This document shows positions 45,561-55,460 of a stretch of 64,000 bases of DNA, piece after piece (position 1 is the stretch's first letter; every line of letters begins with the position of its first letter). The stretch covers positions 17,688-81,687 of the forward strand of contig DUBS01000015.1 of assembly GCA_012960225.1 (NCBI GenBank), written 5' to 3'. The notes beneath the pieces are model-generated. The model saw nothing but the letters and a program-made list of their open reading frames with translations, was not told where the DNA came from and searched no databases. The stretch is from Gemmatimonadota bacterium. Lineage in GTDB: Bacteria; Gemmatimonadota; Gemmatimonadetes; Longimicrobiales; Gaopeijiaceae. A program made the translations under genes and the position numbers.

Positions 45561-47138
45561 CTATTCTTGACCACCGTCGACGACTTGAGGCTCATTTGCC
45601 TCATCTTCGACTCTAGCTTGATCCTCAAGAGTCGCTTCATCTAACCGCTCAAGAACCACCTGAACGCTGGGTTCCATCCGGTCCAGTAAGGGTGTCGGAT
45701 TCCATCCTATCCAGATCATGAGCGCGCAAAGAGGCACGAGGATCACGAGCTCACGTTTGGATAGATCCTCGATTTCCCTGTTCTCCTGCTTGTCCAGCGG
45801 ATTAAAGAAGACCCGCTGGACCATCGGGAGCATGTAGTAAGCCGCAAAAATTACCCCAAGTGTAGCTATCAATGTCAAAACTTTATGGGTTTCGAAAGCC
45901 CCGAGCAGAGCGAGGAATTCTCCAATGAAACCACTCGTACCCGGTACCCCGATCGATGTAAGAGCAGTGATGACGAACGCTGTCGCAAACCATGGTGCAA
46001 CCCTAGCGATCCCTCCGAATTCTTGGATCTCCCGGGTATGGCGGCGCTCATAAAGCATGCCTAACAACAGAAAGAGTGCACCAGTACTGATCCCATGCGA
46101 GATCATGACGATAAGCCCACCCTGCAGGCCATTTAAATTCAGTGCAAAAACTCCTAAGACAACGAAGCCCATGTGAGCAACTGAAGTATAAGCAACGAGC
46201 TTCTTGGCATCGGACTGTACTGCAGCTACGCAGGCTGTGTAGATAATTCCAATCACAGCGAGAACCAGCATTGTAGTAACAACCACCGGGTGTTGAGCAG
46301 CAATCGGGAAAAGTGGGAGCAGAAACCGCAGAAAACCGTATGTGCCCATCTTGAGCAGTACAGCAGCTAGGATAACAGAACCAGGTGTCGGAGCTTCTAC
46401 GTGAGCGTCAGGAAGCCATGTGTGAAACGGGAATACCGGAATTTTTACCGAAAATGCAAGAGCGAAGGCACCAAAGAGCCAGAGTTGTTCCGTACCACTC
46501 AGAGGTACTTGAAGAAGATTACTGTACGCGAATGTCGGAGCACCTATGAACATTTTCGCGCGATATACGAGGTACAGAATTCCCACGAGCATCAGAAGGG
46601 ATCCTAGTGCCGTGTATAAGAAGAACTTAATCGCAGCATAGATGCGTCGTGTACCACCCCAGATACCGATGATGAAATACATCGGTACCAGCGTGAGTTC
46701 AAAGAAGACATAGAACAGGAAGAGGTCTGTAGCCAAGAAAACTCCAACAACACTCGCCTGAAGGATCAGCATCAGAGCGTAGAAGGGGCGTTGTCTATCT
46801 TGGATGTAGTTGAAGGATGCGAGGATTGAGATCGAAGCACTGAACGTTGTCAGCATCACCATGAAAAGGCTGATGCCGTCTATCCCTAGGGAGTAGCTCA
46901 CACCCCAGGACTCAATCCAGGGAGTCGCGCTTTCCATCTGCATCCCACCCACTGTGGGATCGAATGCCCACCAAAGCCCAAGGCTGAGGATAAGAACAAC
47001 GGCTGACCACCAGAATGCCACATGTTTCACGCGTTGCTCATCAGCCCACAGCACAGGTATGATGCCAAGAATTGGCATCCAGATAAGCGTGTGGAGCACC
47101 CAGCCAGAGTAGCCGACGAAGTCGAGTAAGGCCGTCAT
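45561..47138 (-). CDS. nuoM: NADH-quinone oxidoreductase subunit M
   Basis: The 525-residue product is read from ATG 47138, where ATGA overlaps the nuoL stop; the frame extends further upstream but without a sensible start. The complex I signature is present: YSLGIDGISLFMVMLTTF, ELTLVPMYFIIGIWGG, VKIPVFPFHTWLPDAHVEAP and KKLVAYTSVAHMGFV, which contains a key lysine. An acidic C-terminal tail of about 30 residues (ATLEDQARVEDEANEPQ) is longer than in E. coli. It is one of the three proton-pumping antiporter-like subunits. Confidence 0.95.
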   Translation of the reverse strand: MTALLDFVGYSGWVLHTLIWMPILGIIPVLWADEQRVKHVAFWWSAVVLILSLGLWWAFDPTVGGMQMESATPWIESWGVSYSLGIDGISLFMVMLTTFSASISILASFNYIQDRQRPFYALMLILQASVVGVFLATDLFLFYVFFELTLVPMYFIIGIWGGTRRIYAAIKFFLYTALGSLLMLVGILYLVYRAKMFIGAPTFAYSNLLQVPLSGTEQLWLFGAFALAFSVKIPVFPFHTWLPDAHVEAPTPGSVILAAVLLKMGTYGFLRFLLPLFPIAAQHPVVVTTMLVLAVIGIIYTACVAAVQSDAKKLVAYTSVAHMGFVVLGVFALNLNGLQGGLIVMISHGISTGALFLLLGMLYERRHTREIQEFGGIARVAPWFATAFVITALTSIGVPGTSGFIGEFLALLGAFETHKVLTLIATLGVIFAAYYMLPMVQRVFFNPLDKQENREIEDLSKRELVILVPLCALMIWIGWNPTPLLDRMEPSVQVVLERLDEATLEDQARVEDEANEPQVVDGGQE

Positions 47139-49294
47139 CAAAAGACTGACACACCTAGAATGATGAGTGCTCCAATCGTTAATACAAAAGCATACATGTT
47201 TACTGTTCCAGTCTGAAACATGCTCACGACGAAGCCGAGAGCCCGAGCAACCCAACCGACACCGTTGACTACTCCATCAATGACTTTGGCATCGATCACC
47301 TTCCAGCAGAAGCGAGAGCTCTTTATCAGGGGTTGGACGATTAGGCGGTCGTAAATTTCATCGACGTACCACTTGTTATACAGGACCTTGGAAAGACCAC
47401 TAAGCTCGGTATCTTCCGCCGGCACCTTCACGTTCTGCCGTCTTAAGAATTGGAAGGATGCCAGCACCGTCACGAGCGCAAGCGTTGTTGATACCAATGC
47501 CCAGGTAACTTCTCCTCCCCCGAATGGTGCCTGTTCTGCGACCTCGCCGAGATTGAGTTCCTGAATATGGTGAGCTTGTTCCGTTATCGGTTCAAGCCAA
47601 TCGTGGAGCCACTCTCCGGTCAGGGGGCCAAGCCCCATAAAAGTCTCACGAAGTGCTTCTGGCACATTGATCCAGCCAGCCACCACCGAGAAGAGCGCTA
47701 GGGCTATAAGCGGTATCCACATTACTGGCGGAGATTCACGCAGGTGCTTCACTTCTTCGACACCCGTACGACTCGCGCCGTGAAAAGTCATGACCATCAT
47801 CCGGGTCATGTAAAACGCAGTTAAGATCGCTGCTACCAAAGCGATAACCCAATATACCTGGTAAAGCATAGGGTACGGTGCCTTAGCGGCTCCCCCGAAA
47901 GCCGCAGTCTGCCAAATAATCTCATCCTTCGAGAAAAAACCAGCAAAAGGCCAAATGCCTGAGATCGCGAAAGTGGCAACCCACATGGTGCCCCAGGTGA
48001 TAGGCATGAAGGCCCTTAACCCTCCCATGTTCCGCATATCCTGCGGGTCTTTATGGTTGTTCGTTCGGTGCAAAGAGTGATGCATCGAATGAATCACTGC
48101 ACCGGCGCCGAGGAATAGGAGGGCCTTGAAGAAGGCATGGGTCATAAGGTGGAAAATTCCTGCAGCGTAGGCACCAACACCTACACCGACGAACATGTAT
48201 CCAAGCTGTGATACGGTGGAATAAGCCAGAACTTTCTTGATGTCATTCTGCTTGAGAGCAATCGTGGCCGCGAACAAGGCAGTAAGGACCCCTACCCCAG
48301 CAACGGTAGCGCTAGCAATCGGTGACAGAGCATAGAGCACGGACGACCGAGCAACGAGATACACACCCGCGGTGACCATCGTGGCGGCATGGATCAGAGC
48401 TGAGACGGGTGTCGGGCCCGCCATAGCATCCGGGAGCCACACATAAAGGGGAATTTGTGCGCTCTTACCAGCGGCACCCAGAAACAGGAAAAGGGTAACG
48501 GCCGTCACCAACCCATTTCCGTATTCCAAGTCGGCTGCCTGGGAGAATAACGGAACGAAGTCCAGGGTACCGAACATTCCGAATAGCAGAAACATCGCAA
48601 TCAGGAAACCAAAATCCCCTATTCGGTTGACGATAAACGCCTTCTTACCAGCATCCGATTTCTCACGATCACTAAACCAGAAGCCGATCAGCAGATATGA
48701 GCAGAGCCCCACACCCTCCCACCCGACGAACATGAGCGGATAGCTCGCACCCATGACTAGTACGAGCATGAAGAAGATGAATAAATTCAGGTAAGAGAAG
48801 TACCGAGGGTATCCAGCGTCGTCACGCATGTAGCCAACGCTAAATAGGTGTATCAAGAAGCCAACACCCGTTACGATCATAGTCATCAAAATGGACAGTT
48901 GATCGAGTTGGATTGCCGCCTCAACCGTGAACGCACCAGTTGCTATCCACGTCCAGTACTCAATGACGTGAGGATCATGTAGCTCAACGCTGAGCATCCG
49001 TGCGAAGTTCACGGATGCGATAAGGAATGCCACAAGCATCACACCGGGGGCCACATAGCTAGGTAGCGTATGTGTCGCGGGTAAATGATCGGCCTCGCCT
49101 AGGTCCAGTTCACCACCTAATCGCACCGCACTCGCAGAAGCCTGAGCATGTCTTAAAGCCAGCGCACCATTGATAAGAAAGCCGATCAGTGGAAGCAGAA
49201 TGATGAGGCCAGGAAAGAACGGCTGAAACTGTGTTGCGGTCTCAACCGTTTCCTGTATGCCAACGCCAAGAGCGTTGTACATCGGACCTACCAC
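47138..49294 (-). CDS. nuoL: NADH-quinone oxidoreductase subunit L
   Basis: The 718-residue subunit contains [39 protein letters not shown] (visible in part as [18 protein letters not shown]) and [18 protein letters not shown], the hallmark antiporter motifs with the conserved Lys and Glu. The C-terminal region after about residue 560 carries the long lateral helix that ties the membrane arm together. An insert at about residues 38-70 ([18 protein letters not shown]) is hydrophilic, like the NuoN insert. It pumps protons at the far end of the membrane arm. It overlaps nuoK by seven bases. Confidence 0.95.
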   Translation of the reverse strand: MVGPMYNALGVGIQETVETATQFQPFFPGLIILLPLIGFLINGALALRHAQASASAVRLGGELDLGEADHLPATHTLPSYVAPGVMLVAFLIASVNFARMLSVELHDPHVIEYWTWIATGAFTVEAAIQLDQLSILMTMIVTGVGFLIHLFSVGYMRDDAGYPRYFSYLNLFIFFMLVLVMGASYPLMFVGWEGVGLCSYLLIGFWFSDREKSDAGKKAFIVNRIGDFGFLIAMFLLFGMFGTLDFVPLFSQAADLEYGNGLVTAVTLFLFLGAAGKSAQIPLYVWLPDAMAGPTPVSALIHAATMVTAGVYLVARSSVLYALSPIASATVAGVGVLTALFAATIALKQNDIKKVLAYSTVSQLGYMFVGVGVGAYAAGIFHLMTHAFFKALLFLGAGAVIHSMHHSLHRTNNHKDPQDMRNMGGLRAFMPITWGTMWVATFAISGIWPFAGFFSKDEIIWQTAAFGGAAKAPYPMLYQVYWVIALVAAILTAFYMTRMMVMTFHGASRTGVEEVKHLRESPPVMWIPLIALALFSVVAGWINVPEALRETFMGLGPLTGEWLHDWLEPITEQAHHIQELNLGEVAEQAPFGGGEVTWALVSTTLALVTVLASFQFLRRQNVKVPAEDTELSGLSKVLYNKWYVDEIYDRLIVQPLIKSSRFCWKVIDAKVIDGVVNGVGWVARALGFVVSMFQTGTVNMYAFVLTIGALIILGVSVF

Positions 49295-49581
49295 CTCAGG
49301 AGTTTGAAATTGTCCACGTTAACCGTTTCATAGTGGCGGAAGACTGAGATGATGATTGCCAAGCCAACCGCAGCCTCCGCCGCCGCCACTGTCATCACAA
49401 AGAATACGAATACTTGGCCGTCGATCCCCATGAGACGGGAGAAGGCTATAAACGCTAGATTTACTGCGTTGAGCTGGAGTTCAATGCAGAGAAACATGAT
49501 GATCGCGTTCCTGCGTACGAGGACACCGAACGTTCCAAGCACAAAGATCATCGCGCTGAGTACAAGTGCTTCAGTAATCAC
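49288..49581 (-). CDS. nuoK: NADH-quinone oxidoreductase subunit K
   Basis: The 97-residue protein has three membrane helices and the family signature [35 protein letters not shown] (visible in part: [14 protein letters not shown]), with the conserved Glu of helix 2, and [14 protein letters not shown] with the second Glu. These glutamates belong to the proton path of complex I. Its ends overlap nuoJ by four bases and nuoL by seven, showing dense packing. Confidence 0.95.
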   Translation of the reverse strand: MITEALVLSAMIFVLGTFGVLVRRNAIIMFLCIELQLNAVNLAFIAFSRLMGIDGQVFVFFVMTVAAAEAAVGLAIIISVFRHYETVNVDNFKLLRW

Positions 49582-50096
49582 TGGCCACCCTTTTTAGCGA
49601 GCACAAGGGCACCCACAATCGCTACCAGAAGAAGGACTCCGGTAATCTCAAAAGGTACGACATACGTGGTGTACAGCGGCTGCGCGATCGCCCCAACAGC
49701 ACCGTGCTGTGCAAGAGCTGCATCGATCGCTCGACCACCCGCTGTCGGCTCAGTGATTGCGTTCTCACCAAATTGTCGTACTAGGACCCCTGCCATTAAT
49801 CCAATAATCACAAACGATAGTAGGGAGAATGCACCCCCCTTCAGATCCCGCTGATAGTCGTGGCCGAGGTTGAGAAGCATGATTACAAATAGGAAAAGAA
49901 CCATGATCGCACCCGCATAGACAATCACCTGGATTGCTGCTAGAAAGTGCGCTTCGAGTAGGACGAAAATACAGGCCAGGCTTGCCAGGGTGGCCACCAT
50001 GTAGAGAAGGCTCCCTACGGGACTCTTCGCCCATACAACGCCGAGAGCACCCCCGAGGGCAACCGCAGCGAAAACATAGAACAGAACCTCGATCAT
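49578..50096 (-). CDS. nuoJ: NADH-quinone oxidoreductase subunit J
   Basis: The 172-residue membrane protein has about five helices and the NuoJ motif [23 protein letters not shown] (seen in part as [20 protein letters not shown]), which includes the conserved tyrosine and the pi-bulge helix of the E-channel. The start [21 protein letters not shown] is normal. It lies between nuoI (seven bases away) and nuoK (overlap). The length is normal. Confidence 0.95.
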   Translation of the reverse strand: MIEVLFYVFAAVALGGALGVVWAKSPVGSLLYMVATLASLACIFVLLEAHFLAAIQVIVYAGAIMVLFLFVIMLLNLGHDYQRDLKGGAFSLLSFVIIGLMAGVLVRQFGENAITEPTAGGRAIDAALAQHGAVGAIAQPLYTTYVVPFEITGVLLLVAIVGALVLAKKGGQ

Positions 50097-50103
50097 GGCT
50101 GGG

Positions 50104-50604
50104 TTACTCTGAGCTAGGATCGGACGGATCCCAAAGCAGCGTCGTAGGGTGATCCTGCTCCATCAAACGATCTAGGTCATACACGAACCGGCTCCGAGTG
50201 TACTCGGCATTCTCAAAATGCTGTCCTACATGGATTGCTTCGACCGGGCAAACCTCCTGGCACATTCCACAGAAAATGCACCGGAACTCATCGATCTCGT
50301 ACACAATTGGATAACGATTTCCCTGATCGTCCTCACCACCTACCAGGCGGATACAATTGGCAGGACAGACCGTGGGACACAGGCCACAGGCTACACATTT
50401 GGGTCGTCCATCAGCGTGCACTTCCATACGGTGTGTACCACGCCACCGAGGACTCAGGTCGGTCGGTTCTTCCGGGTACTGTTGGGTAACCTTCGATGGG
50501 TTCACTAAGTGTCTGAAAGTTAGGGCCATCCCGCTTAGAGCTGCCCTCAAGTACGATGTGTCTTCCGGCTCCGGCCGGTTCATAACCTTTACTGAGATCG
50601 CCAT
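50104..50604 (-). CDS. nuoI: NADH-quinone oxidoreductase subunit I (2 x 4Fe-4S)
   Basis: The 166-residue ferredoxin-like subunit carries two 4Fe-4S motifs: CVACGLCPTVCPANC (about residues 73-87) and CIFCGMCQEVCPVEA (about 112-126). They hold clusters N6a and N6b, which pass electrons to N2 in NuoB. The N-terminal 60 residues include a helical segment that lies on the membrane. It is soluble-arm material bound to NuoH. The gene lies 12 bases after nuoH. Confidence 0.96.
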   Translation of the reverse strand: MAISVKVMNRPEPEDTSYLRAALSGMALTFRHLVNPSKVTQQYPEEPTDLSPRWRGTHRMEVHADGRPKCVACGLCPTVCPANCIRLVGGEDDQGNRYPIVYEIDEFRCIFCGMCQEVCPVEAIHVGQHFENAEYTRSRFVYDLDRLMEQDHPTTLLWDPSDPSSE

Positions 50605-50616
50605 ACTTACGTACCT

Positions 50617-51903
50617 CTAGTCCCCCGCAGTAGCGGGCTGAGAGATGCCTGTAATCGATATTTTTTGCCGACTCTGGCCCGCAGCGCCGATAATCGTTCG
50701 CCCGCGATCCAGGAAAAATATGAATCCCACAGTCGCGACCCCACTGACAGCGGTCAAAGCAAGTCCGTAGGAAAATCCCCAACGAATTCCCACTTCGTCG
50801 AGCACAAGAATCGTACCACCTATTAACATCGCATAAGCAAGCGCTGTCGGGAGCATAACTTTCCAGCCTAACGCCATGACCTGGTCATAGCGGAACCGCG
50901 GAAGAGTCCACCGGATCCAGATATACAGAAGCATGAAGAACGATGTCTTGATTGCAAAACCACCAAATGTGAGAACTGTTTTCCACCAAGCCGGATTCGC
51001 TAGGACTATGACTCCATCCTGAGTAAATCCCCTGATGAGTTGCCCCTCATGCCAGAATGCGTCATCCCAGGTACCGGGAAGGTCCCAACCACCAAGGAAG
51101 AGAGTCGCCATAAGCGCAGAGGCCGTCACCATGTGGCCAAACTCGGAAATCATAAAAGCCGAAAACTTCATAGCTGAGTACTCGGTGTGATAACCAGTCA
51201 CAAGTTCCGACTCAGCCTCTGGCATGTCGAATGGAAGTCGGTTGGTTTCCGCAAACGCTGAGATCACAAAAAGAATGAAGGCAAGTGAAAGCGGGAACGC
51301 GAACCACATACCGAGCTGCTGCTGCTGCCAAACCACTTCGGTCAATGTGACATTACCCGACATCATGAGTACGGTGATGAGGGAGAGTCCTAGAGCAACT
51401 TCATAACTCACCATTTGCGCGGAAGCCCTCAGTCCTCCGAGAAAAGCATACTTGTTATTAGAGGCCCAGCCACCCAGTACCACGCCGTAAACGGCGAGTG
51501 AGCTGAAGGCCAGTACATATAGTATCCCAATCGGAACATCAGCTATGATCATGTCGACAATGCCTGCGGGAGTTGGCAGCGGGGCAGCAATCGGGATCAC
51601 GGCGAATGTCATGAGAGAAGGAACCAGAACGAATATTGGTGCCAAGACGAAAAAAGCCTTAGAAGCCGTGGCGGGCAGCGTTTCCTCCTTAAGGAGGTTC
51701 TTTATTCCATCGGCCACTGGTTGAAGCAAGCCGAATGGCCCGACCCGATTAGGACCTCGGCGGTCCTGAATCCAAGCTGATACCCTTCGTTCCGCGAGAG
51801 TGCTATACGCGACTACTAAAACTAAGACCCCAAAGATGATCGTGACTTTGAGGGACATGGCAATGAGCGCCCAAGGACCCGAGATCGGCTGGAGAGACTC
51901 CAT
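50617..51903 (-). CDS. nuoH: NADH-quinone oxidoreductase subunit H
   Basis: The 428-residue membrane subunit has about eight to nine helices. The signatures ERRVSAWIQDRRGPNRVGPFGLLQP (in part RRVSAWIQDRRGPNRVGPFG) and FAETNRLPFDMPEAESELVTGYHTEYSA (in part ETNRLPFDMPEAESELVTGY) form the quinone chamber and its glutamate-rich loop. It is longer than E. coli NuoH (325) because of an insertion near residues 260-300 and a C-terminal tail. It connects quinone reduction to the membrane arm. It lies between nuoG and nuoI. Confidence 0.95.
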   Translation of the reverse strand: MESLQPISGPWALIAMSLKVTIIFGVLVLVVAYSTLAERRVSAWIQDRRGPNRVGPFGLLQPVADGIKNLLKEETLPATASKAFFVLAPIFVLVPSLMTFAVIPIAAPLPTPAGIVDMIIADVPIGILYVLAFSSLAVYGVVLGGWASNNKYAFLGGLRASAQMVSYEVALGLSLITVLMMSGNVTLTEVVWQQQQLGMWFAFPLSLAFILFVISAFAETNRLPFDMPEAESELVTGYHTEYSAMKFSAFMISEFGHMVTASALMATLFLGGWDLPGTWDDAFWHEGQLIRGFTQDGVIVLANPAWWKTVLTFGGFAIKTSFFMLLYIWIRWTLPRFRYDQVMALGWKVMLPTALAYAMLIGGTILVLDEVGIRWGFSYGLALTAVSGVATVGFIFFLDRGRTIIGAAGQSRQKISITGISQPATAGD

Positions 51904-51907
51904 CAGT

Positions 51908-53506
51908 TCAGCTCTCCGAAAGCACGTAGGTTTCGTTCACAACCGCTCCCCGGATCCCTATGTCCTGGTAGGTAAGCCCGGCGAATGCCTCAACTCGGCG
52001 CGCAAGACCCGAAAATGCATCAGCCGCACTACGCGGAGCATCCCCATTGTTCAATTCCGCTGCGAGTGCACCCAAAATCAGCCAAGCGGGCCTAGCCATG
52101 CTAGACGGCTCTAGCGCAGGGGAAAATCGCTGTACCCGGCGCGCTATATTCGTAAAACTCCCTTCCTGTTCTGCGAAGGTAGTCAACGGAAATACGAAGT
52201 GAGCATTCGATGCTGCGGGACTCTGTTGATCACCGAGATACACAAACAACCCAGCCTCTTGCCCGAAATCTTCCGCCTGATCGGAGAGTTCATCTCCCAT
52301 GATGATAACGATACCATCATGCTTAGCGATGTCCTCAAGACCGCCGGCAGCTTGGTCATCTCCGACCCGTGTGAACCCAATTAACTCAGCACCATTAGTG
52401 TTTGGTGCGAGGTCTTTCCGCCGTGCGAGCGTTGGAAAGCCCTTGAGGACAACCTCTTCTTCTACGCGGACCGAACGATAGACCATATCCCCACCTCCGA
52501 GCGTACCTACCAGTTCCGCCAGAGTACCAAGGTCTTCGTTCGACGCGAAGGGTGTAGCTACCGCCTTGACCCGCCCTTCCCCCATAACACCAACATGCTG
52601 AAGCAACTGCTCTAGAGCATCTCTCCATCTCATAGGCCCAGCAGCCCCGTCCAGAGTGCGGACCAAAGGATCTTCTAATCGGATACCTCGGTTCATCCAT
52701 CCGTGGTTGTGGCGACCGTAGTCACACATCCACCAACCATTGACCTCAAGATTTTCCCGGGGCTTGATGCGCTGAATCAAGTTGTCTCGTGTATGAAGTT
52801 CTATGTTACAACCCTGTGAACAGCTAGGACAAATTGAGGGGGTGTGCTCAAGATCCCAAGCCCGAGCTTTATAAAGAAATTCCTTCGATACCAACGCTCC
52901 CACCGGACAAATATCAATGATATTTCCATGCCAGTGTGTTCCCTCTAAGCCTTCTTCAAAAAAGGTGTCGATCACGGACCTATTACCGCGCTCGACCACA
53001 GTGAGCCGCTCGTCCTGCTCCACCTCGTTCATAAAGCGCACACAACGTGTGCACATAACGCACCGATCTCCGTAGAAAAGAACGTCTCCTCCAAAGTCGT
53101 CTCTTCCGAACACGCGCTTCGGCTCTTCCGAGCGCCCATGCGCCCTGCCCTCGGCATGAACGTAATCCTGCAGGTCACACTCTCCCGACATATCGCAGAT
53201 CGGGCAGTCTAATGGATGATTTACTAGATAGAACTCGAGCACTCCCTCGCGATTCCCAACTGCTTGCTTTGACTCAGTGTGTACTATCTGGTCTTCCGTC
53301 ACTGCCGTCACGCACGATGGCATAGACTTTGGAGCACCCTCAACCTCTACGAGGCAGAGACGGCACATCGCCGGTGATGACATGCCCGGGTGATAACAGT
53401 AGTGTGGGACCTGCTTCCCAATCTTCTTAGCAGCCTCAAGAATTGTCGTACCACGAGGGACACTGACTTCCTGGCCATCGATGGTGAGCGTGACAAGTTC
53501 TGCCAT
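51908..53506 (-). CDS. nuoG: NADH-quinone oxidoreductase subunit G, short form with N7-type motif
   Basis: The 532-residue subunit is short next to E. coli NuoG (about 900). The 2Fe-2S region has CYHPGMSSPAMCRLC and PSCVTAV; N5 is in NHPLDCPICDMSGECDLQ (His and three Cys); N4 uses CVMCTRC and DICPVGAL. A further CPSCSQGC (about residues 228-235) with a fourth Cys after 27 residues (WWMCDYGRH) matches the N7 pattern of some bacterial NuoG. The molybdopterin-fold C-terminal part is present but shortened. It takes electrons from NuoF toward NuoI. It overlaps nuoF by one base. Confidence 0.93.
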   Translation of the reverse strand: MAELVTLTIDGQEVSVPRGTTILEAAKKIGKQVPHYCYHPGMSSPAMCRLCLVEVEGAPKSMPSCVTAVTEDQIVHTESKQAVGNREGVLEFYLVNHPLDCPICDMSGECDLQDYVHAEGRAHGRSEEPKRVFGRDDFGGDVLFYGDRCVMCTRCVRFMNEVEQDERLTVVERGNRSVIDTFFEEGLEGTHWHGNIIDICPVGALVSKEFLYKARAWDLEHTPSICPSCSQGCNIELHTRDNLIQRIKPRENLEVNGWWMCDYGRHNHGWMNRGIRLEDPLVRTLDGAAGPMRWRDALEQLLQHVGVMGEGRVKAVATPFASNEDLGTLAELVGTLGGGDMVYRSVRVEEEVVLKGFPTLARRKDLAPNTNGAELIGFTRVGDDQAAGGLEDIAKHDGIVIIMGDELSDQAEDFGQEAGLFVYLGDQQSPAASNAHFVFPLTTFAEQEGSFTNIARRVQRFSPALEPSSMARPAWLILGALAAELNNGDAPRSAADAFSGLARRVEAFAGLTYQDIGIRGAVVNETYVLSES

Positions 53507-54798
53507 TAGACAGCTCCAGCCTGATCACCACGTCGGATGAGTTCGAGATAGTCATCTCTGAACTTGTTTATAGACGATTGGACCGGTGCTGCTATGGAGT
53601 CCGAGAGCACACAAATCGTTGTGCCGACCATCTGCTCTGTCATCTCCATCAGTGTGTCTAAGTCTTCCTCGGTCCCTTGGCCTTTTTCAATTCGGCGGAG
53701 AATTCTTGCCGTCCATGCTGAGCCTTCCCGGCATGGTGTGCACTGTCCGCAGGATTCATGTGCATAGAAGTCAACCATGCGACGAATCTGTTTCACGATG
53801 TCTGCCTTGTGGTCCATTACGATGACGGAAGCACATCCAAGCATCGTGCCTACTTCTACACACCCTTCGTAGTCTAGCTCACAATTACGAGCATCTTCCG
53901 CGTTAATCAACGGAACGGAAGAACCCCCTGGAATTACAGCCTTAAGGCGATTTCCGTCCCGTATACCACCACAGACATTCTCTATCAAGTCAATGAGTGG
54001 GAAGCCTAGCGGAAGTTCATAATTACCCGGCTTGCGTACGTGGCCACTTACACAGAAAAGCTTAGTCCCAGGCGATTTCTCAGTGCCCCATTGTCGGTAC
54101 CACTCACCACCGTTCAGGACAATGTGCGGTACTGTCGCAAGCGTCTCGACATTATTGATTGTCGAAGGCATACCAAAGACACCCACAGCGGCAGGAAACG
54201 GAGGCTTAATCCGAGGCTCTCCGCGGTCACCCTCGAGCGAGCTCATCAAACCGGTCTCTTCTCCGCAGATGTAGGCCCCGGCACCTTGGTGAACAGTGAT
54301 ATCTATCGTTGTCCCTGTACCAAGGATGTCTTCACCTGCATATCCCTTCATGTAGGCATCTTCAACAGCCTTGGCCAGGATTTGGTTGACTTCGAAGAAT
54401 TCCCCTCGGCAGTATATGTAGACGTGCTGGGCACGTATCGCGTAGGCCCCGATCAAGCATCCTTCAATGAGCTGATGGGGATCCCATCGGATTAACTCGC
54501 GGTCCTTAAAGGTGCCCGGCTCAGATTCATCTGCATTGCAAAGCAAATAGTGAGGTCGAGTCGGTTCCTTCGGCATAAATGACCACTTTATTCCAGTCGG
54601 GAATCCTGCCCCACCTCTCCCCCGAAGACCTGACGCCTTGATCTCGTCAGTAACTGCGTCAGGCTCTAAGGATAGAGCCTTCTCTAGGGCCTTATAGCCC
54701 CCACGTTCTACGTATGTGTCGATACGACGATGTGCAGGGTCCCCGAAGTACTTACTGATGACTCTGACCTCTACATCTGAGACATAGGGATACGCCAT
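53506..54798 (-). CDS. nuoF: NADH-quinone oxidoreductase subunit F (NADH/FMN)
   Basis: The 430-residue subunit has the NADH/FMN-binding SGLRGRGGAGFPTGIKWSFM (about residues 57-76), the CNADESEPGTFKDRE loop and the 4Fe-4S N3 ligands in HESCGQCTPCREGSAW plus a later Cys in TTICVLSDS. It oxidises NADH and passes electrons through FMN to N3. It lies one base from nuoE and overlaps nuoG, so the NADH-input module E-F-G is intact and this is not a 11-subunit complex. Confidence 0.96.
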   Translation of the reverse strand: MAYPYVSDVEVRVISKYFGDPAHRRIDTYVERGGYKALEKALSLEPDAVTDEIKASGLRGRGGAGFPTGIKWSFMPKEPTRPHYLLCNADESEPGTFKDRELIRWDPHQLIEGCLIGAYAIRAQHVYIYCRGEFFEVNQILAKAVEDAYMKGYAGEDILGTGTTIDITVHQGAGAYICGEETGLMSSLEGDRGEPRIKPPFPAAVGVFGMPSTINNVETLATVPHIVLNGGEWYRQWGTEKSPGTKLFCVSGHVRKPGNYELPLGFPLIDLIENVCGGIRDGNRLKAVIPGGSSVPLINAEDARNCELDYEGCVEVGTMLGCASVIVMDHKADIVKQIRRMVDFYAHESCGQCTPCREGSAWTARILRRIEKGQGTEEDLDTLMEMTEQMVGTTICVLSDSIAAPVQSSINKFRDDYLELIRRGDQAGAV

Positions 54799-55460
54799 CA
54801 GTCGCCTCCCTTTACCTGGGCTCGGAGGTGCTCGACAATCTTAGGTATATCAGCAGGCGTAACATTCTCGAAGTAACGTGAGTTGATTTGCACGCACGTA
54901 GGAAATCCACATGCGGCGAGGCACTCAGCCTCTATAACAGTGAAATCACCATCTTCCGAAATTTCTCCAAGCTCGGTGCCCGTACACTCTAGGAACGCTG
55001 CCAGCACCTCATCCGCACCACACAAGTTACAGGAGATATTCGTACAGACCTGGACAAGATGTCGACCGACAGGGCGCTTGTTATACATCGTATAGAAAGT
55101 CGCCACACCCCTAACGTATGCCGGAGAAAGATCGAGTAATTCAGCGACACGATCCATCGACTCAGGGCTCACGTGCCCTCTGAGTTCCTGGACCATTGAA
55201 AGCACTGGAAGTAGCGCTGCTCGCTTTTTCGGATACCGGGTAAGAATTTTCTTGAGGCGTTCCTGATATTCTCCCTCGAACAGCTCGGCCTCAGGGTTCT
55301 TCTCAATCAGCATATAGGGCATCGTTCCTGAAACCGAAGAGTGCCCACCATGTAAGGGCCGCTCCCCGATAAAGTCCTCTCCCCTTATTTGCTCTTCTGT
55401 AAGGTCAAACTCACCGGTATTTCCAGCCCAACCTGGATTCTTGAGCGGTACATCACTCAT
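54798..55460 (-). CDS. nuoE: NADH-quinone oxidoreductase subunit E (2Fe-2S)
   Basis: The 220-residue thioredoxin-fold subunit binds the 2Fe-2S cluster N1a through Cys139 and Cys144 (VCTNISCNLCG) and Cys180 and Cys184 (CLAACGFPTC). It has an N-terminal extension of about 55 residues, largely hydrophilic, that E. coli NuoE lacks (166 residues there). The core starts near EYQERLKKILTRYPKKRAALLP. It accompanies NuoF in the NADH module. The start overlaps the nuoD end. Confidence 0.94.
   Translation of the reverse strand: MSDVPLKNPGWAGNTGEFDLTEEQIRGEDFIGERPLHGGHSSVSGTMPYMLIEKNPEAELFEGEYQERLKKILTRYPKKRAALLPVLSMVQELRGHVSPESMDRVAELLDLSPAYVRGVATFYTMYNKRPVGRHLVQVCTNISCNLCGADEVLAAFLECTGTELGEISEDGDFTVIEAECLAACGFPTCVQINSRYFENVTPADIPKIVEHLRAQVKGGD

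Noticed and set aside
54040..54495. 151-codon plus-strand frame opposite nuoF
   Set aside because: Antisense to nuoF, no motif, and no independent support.
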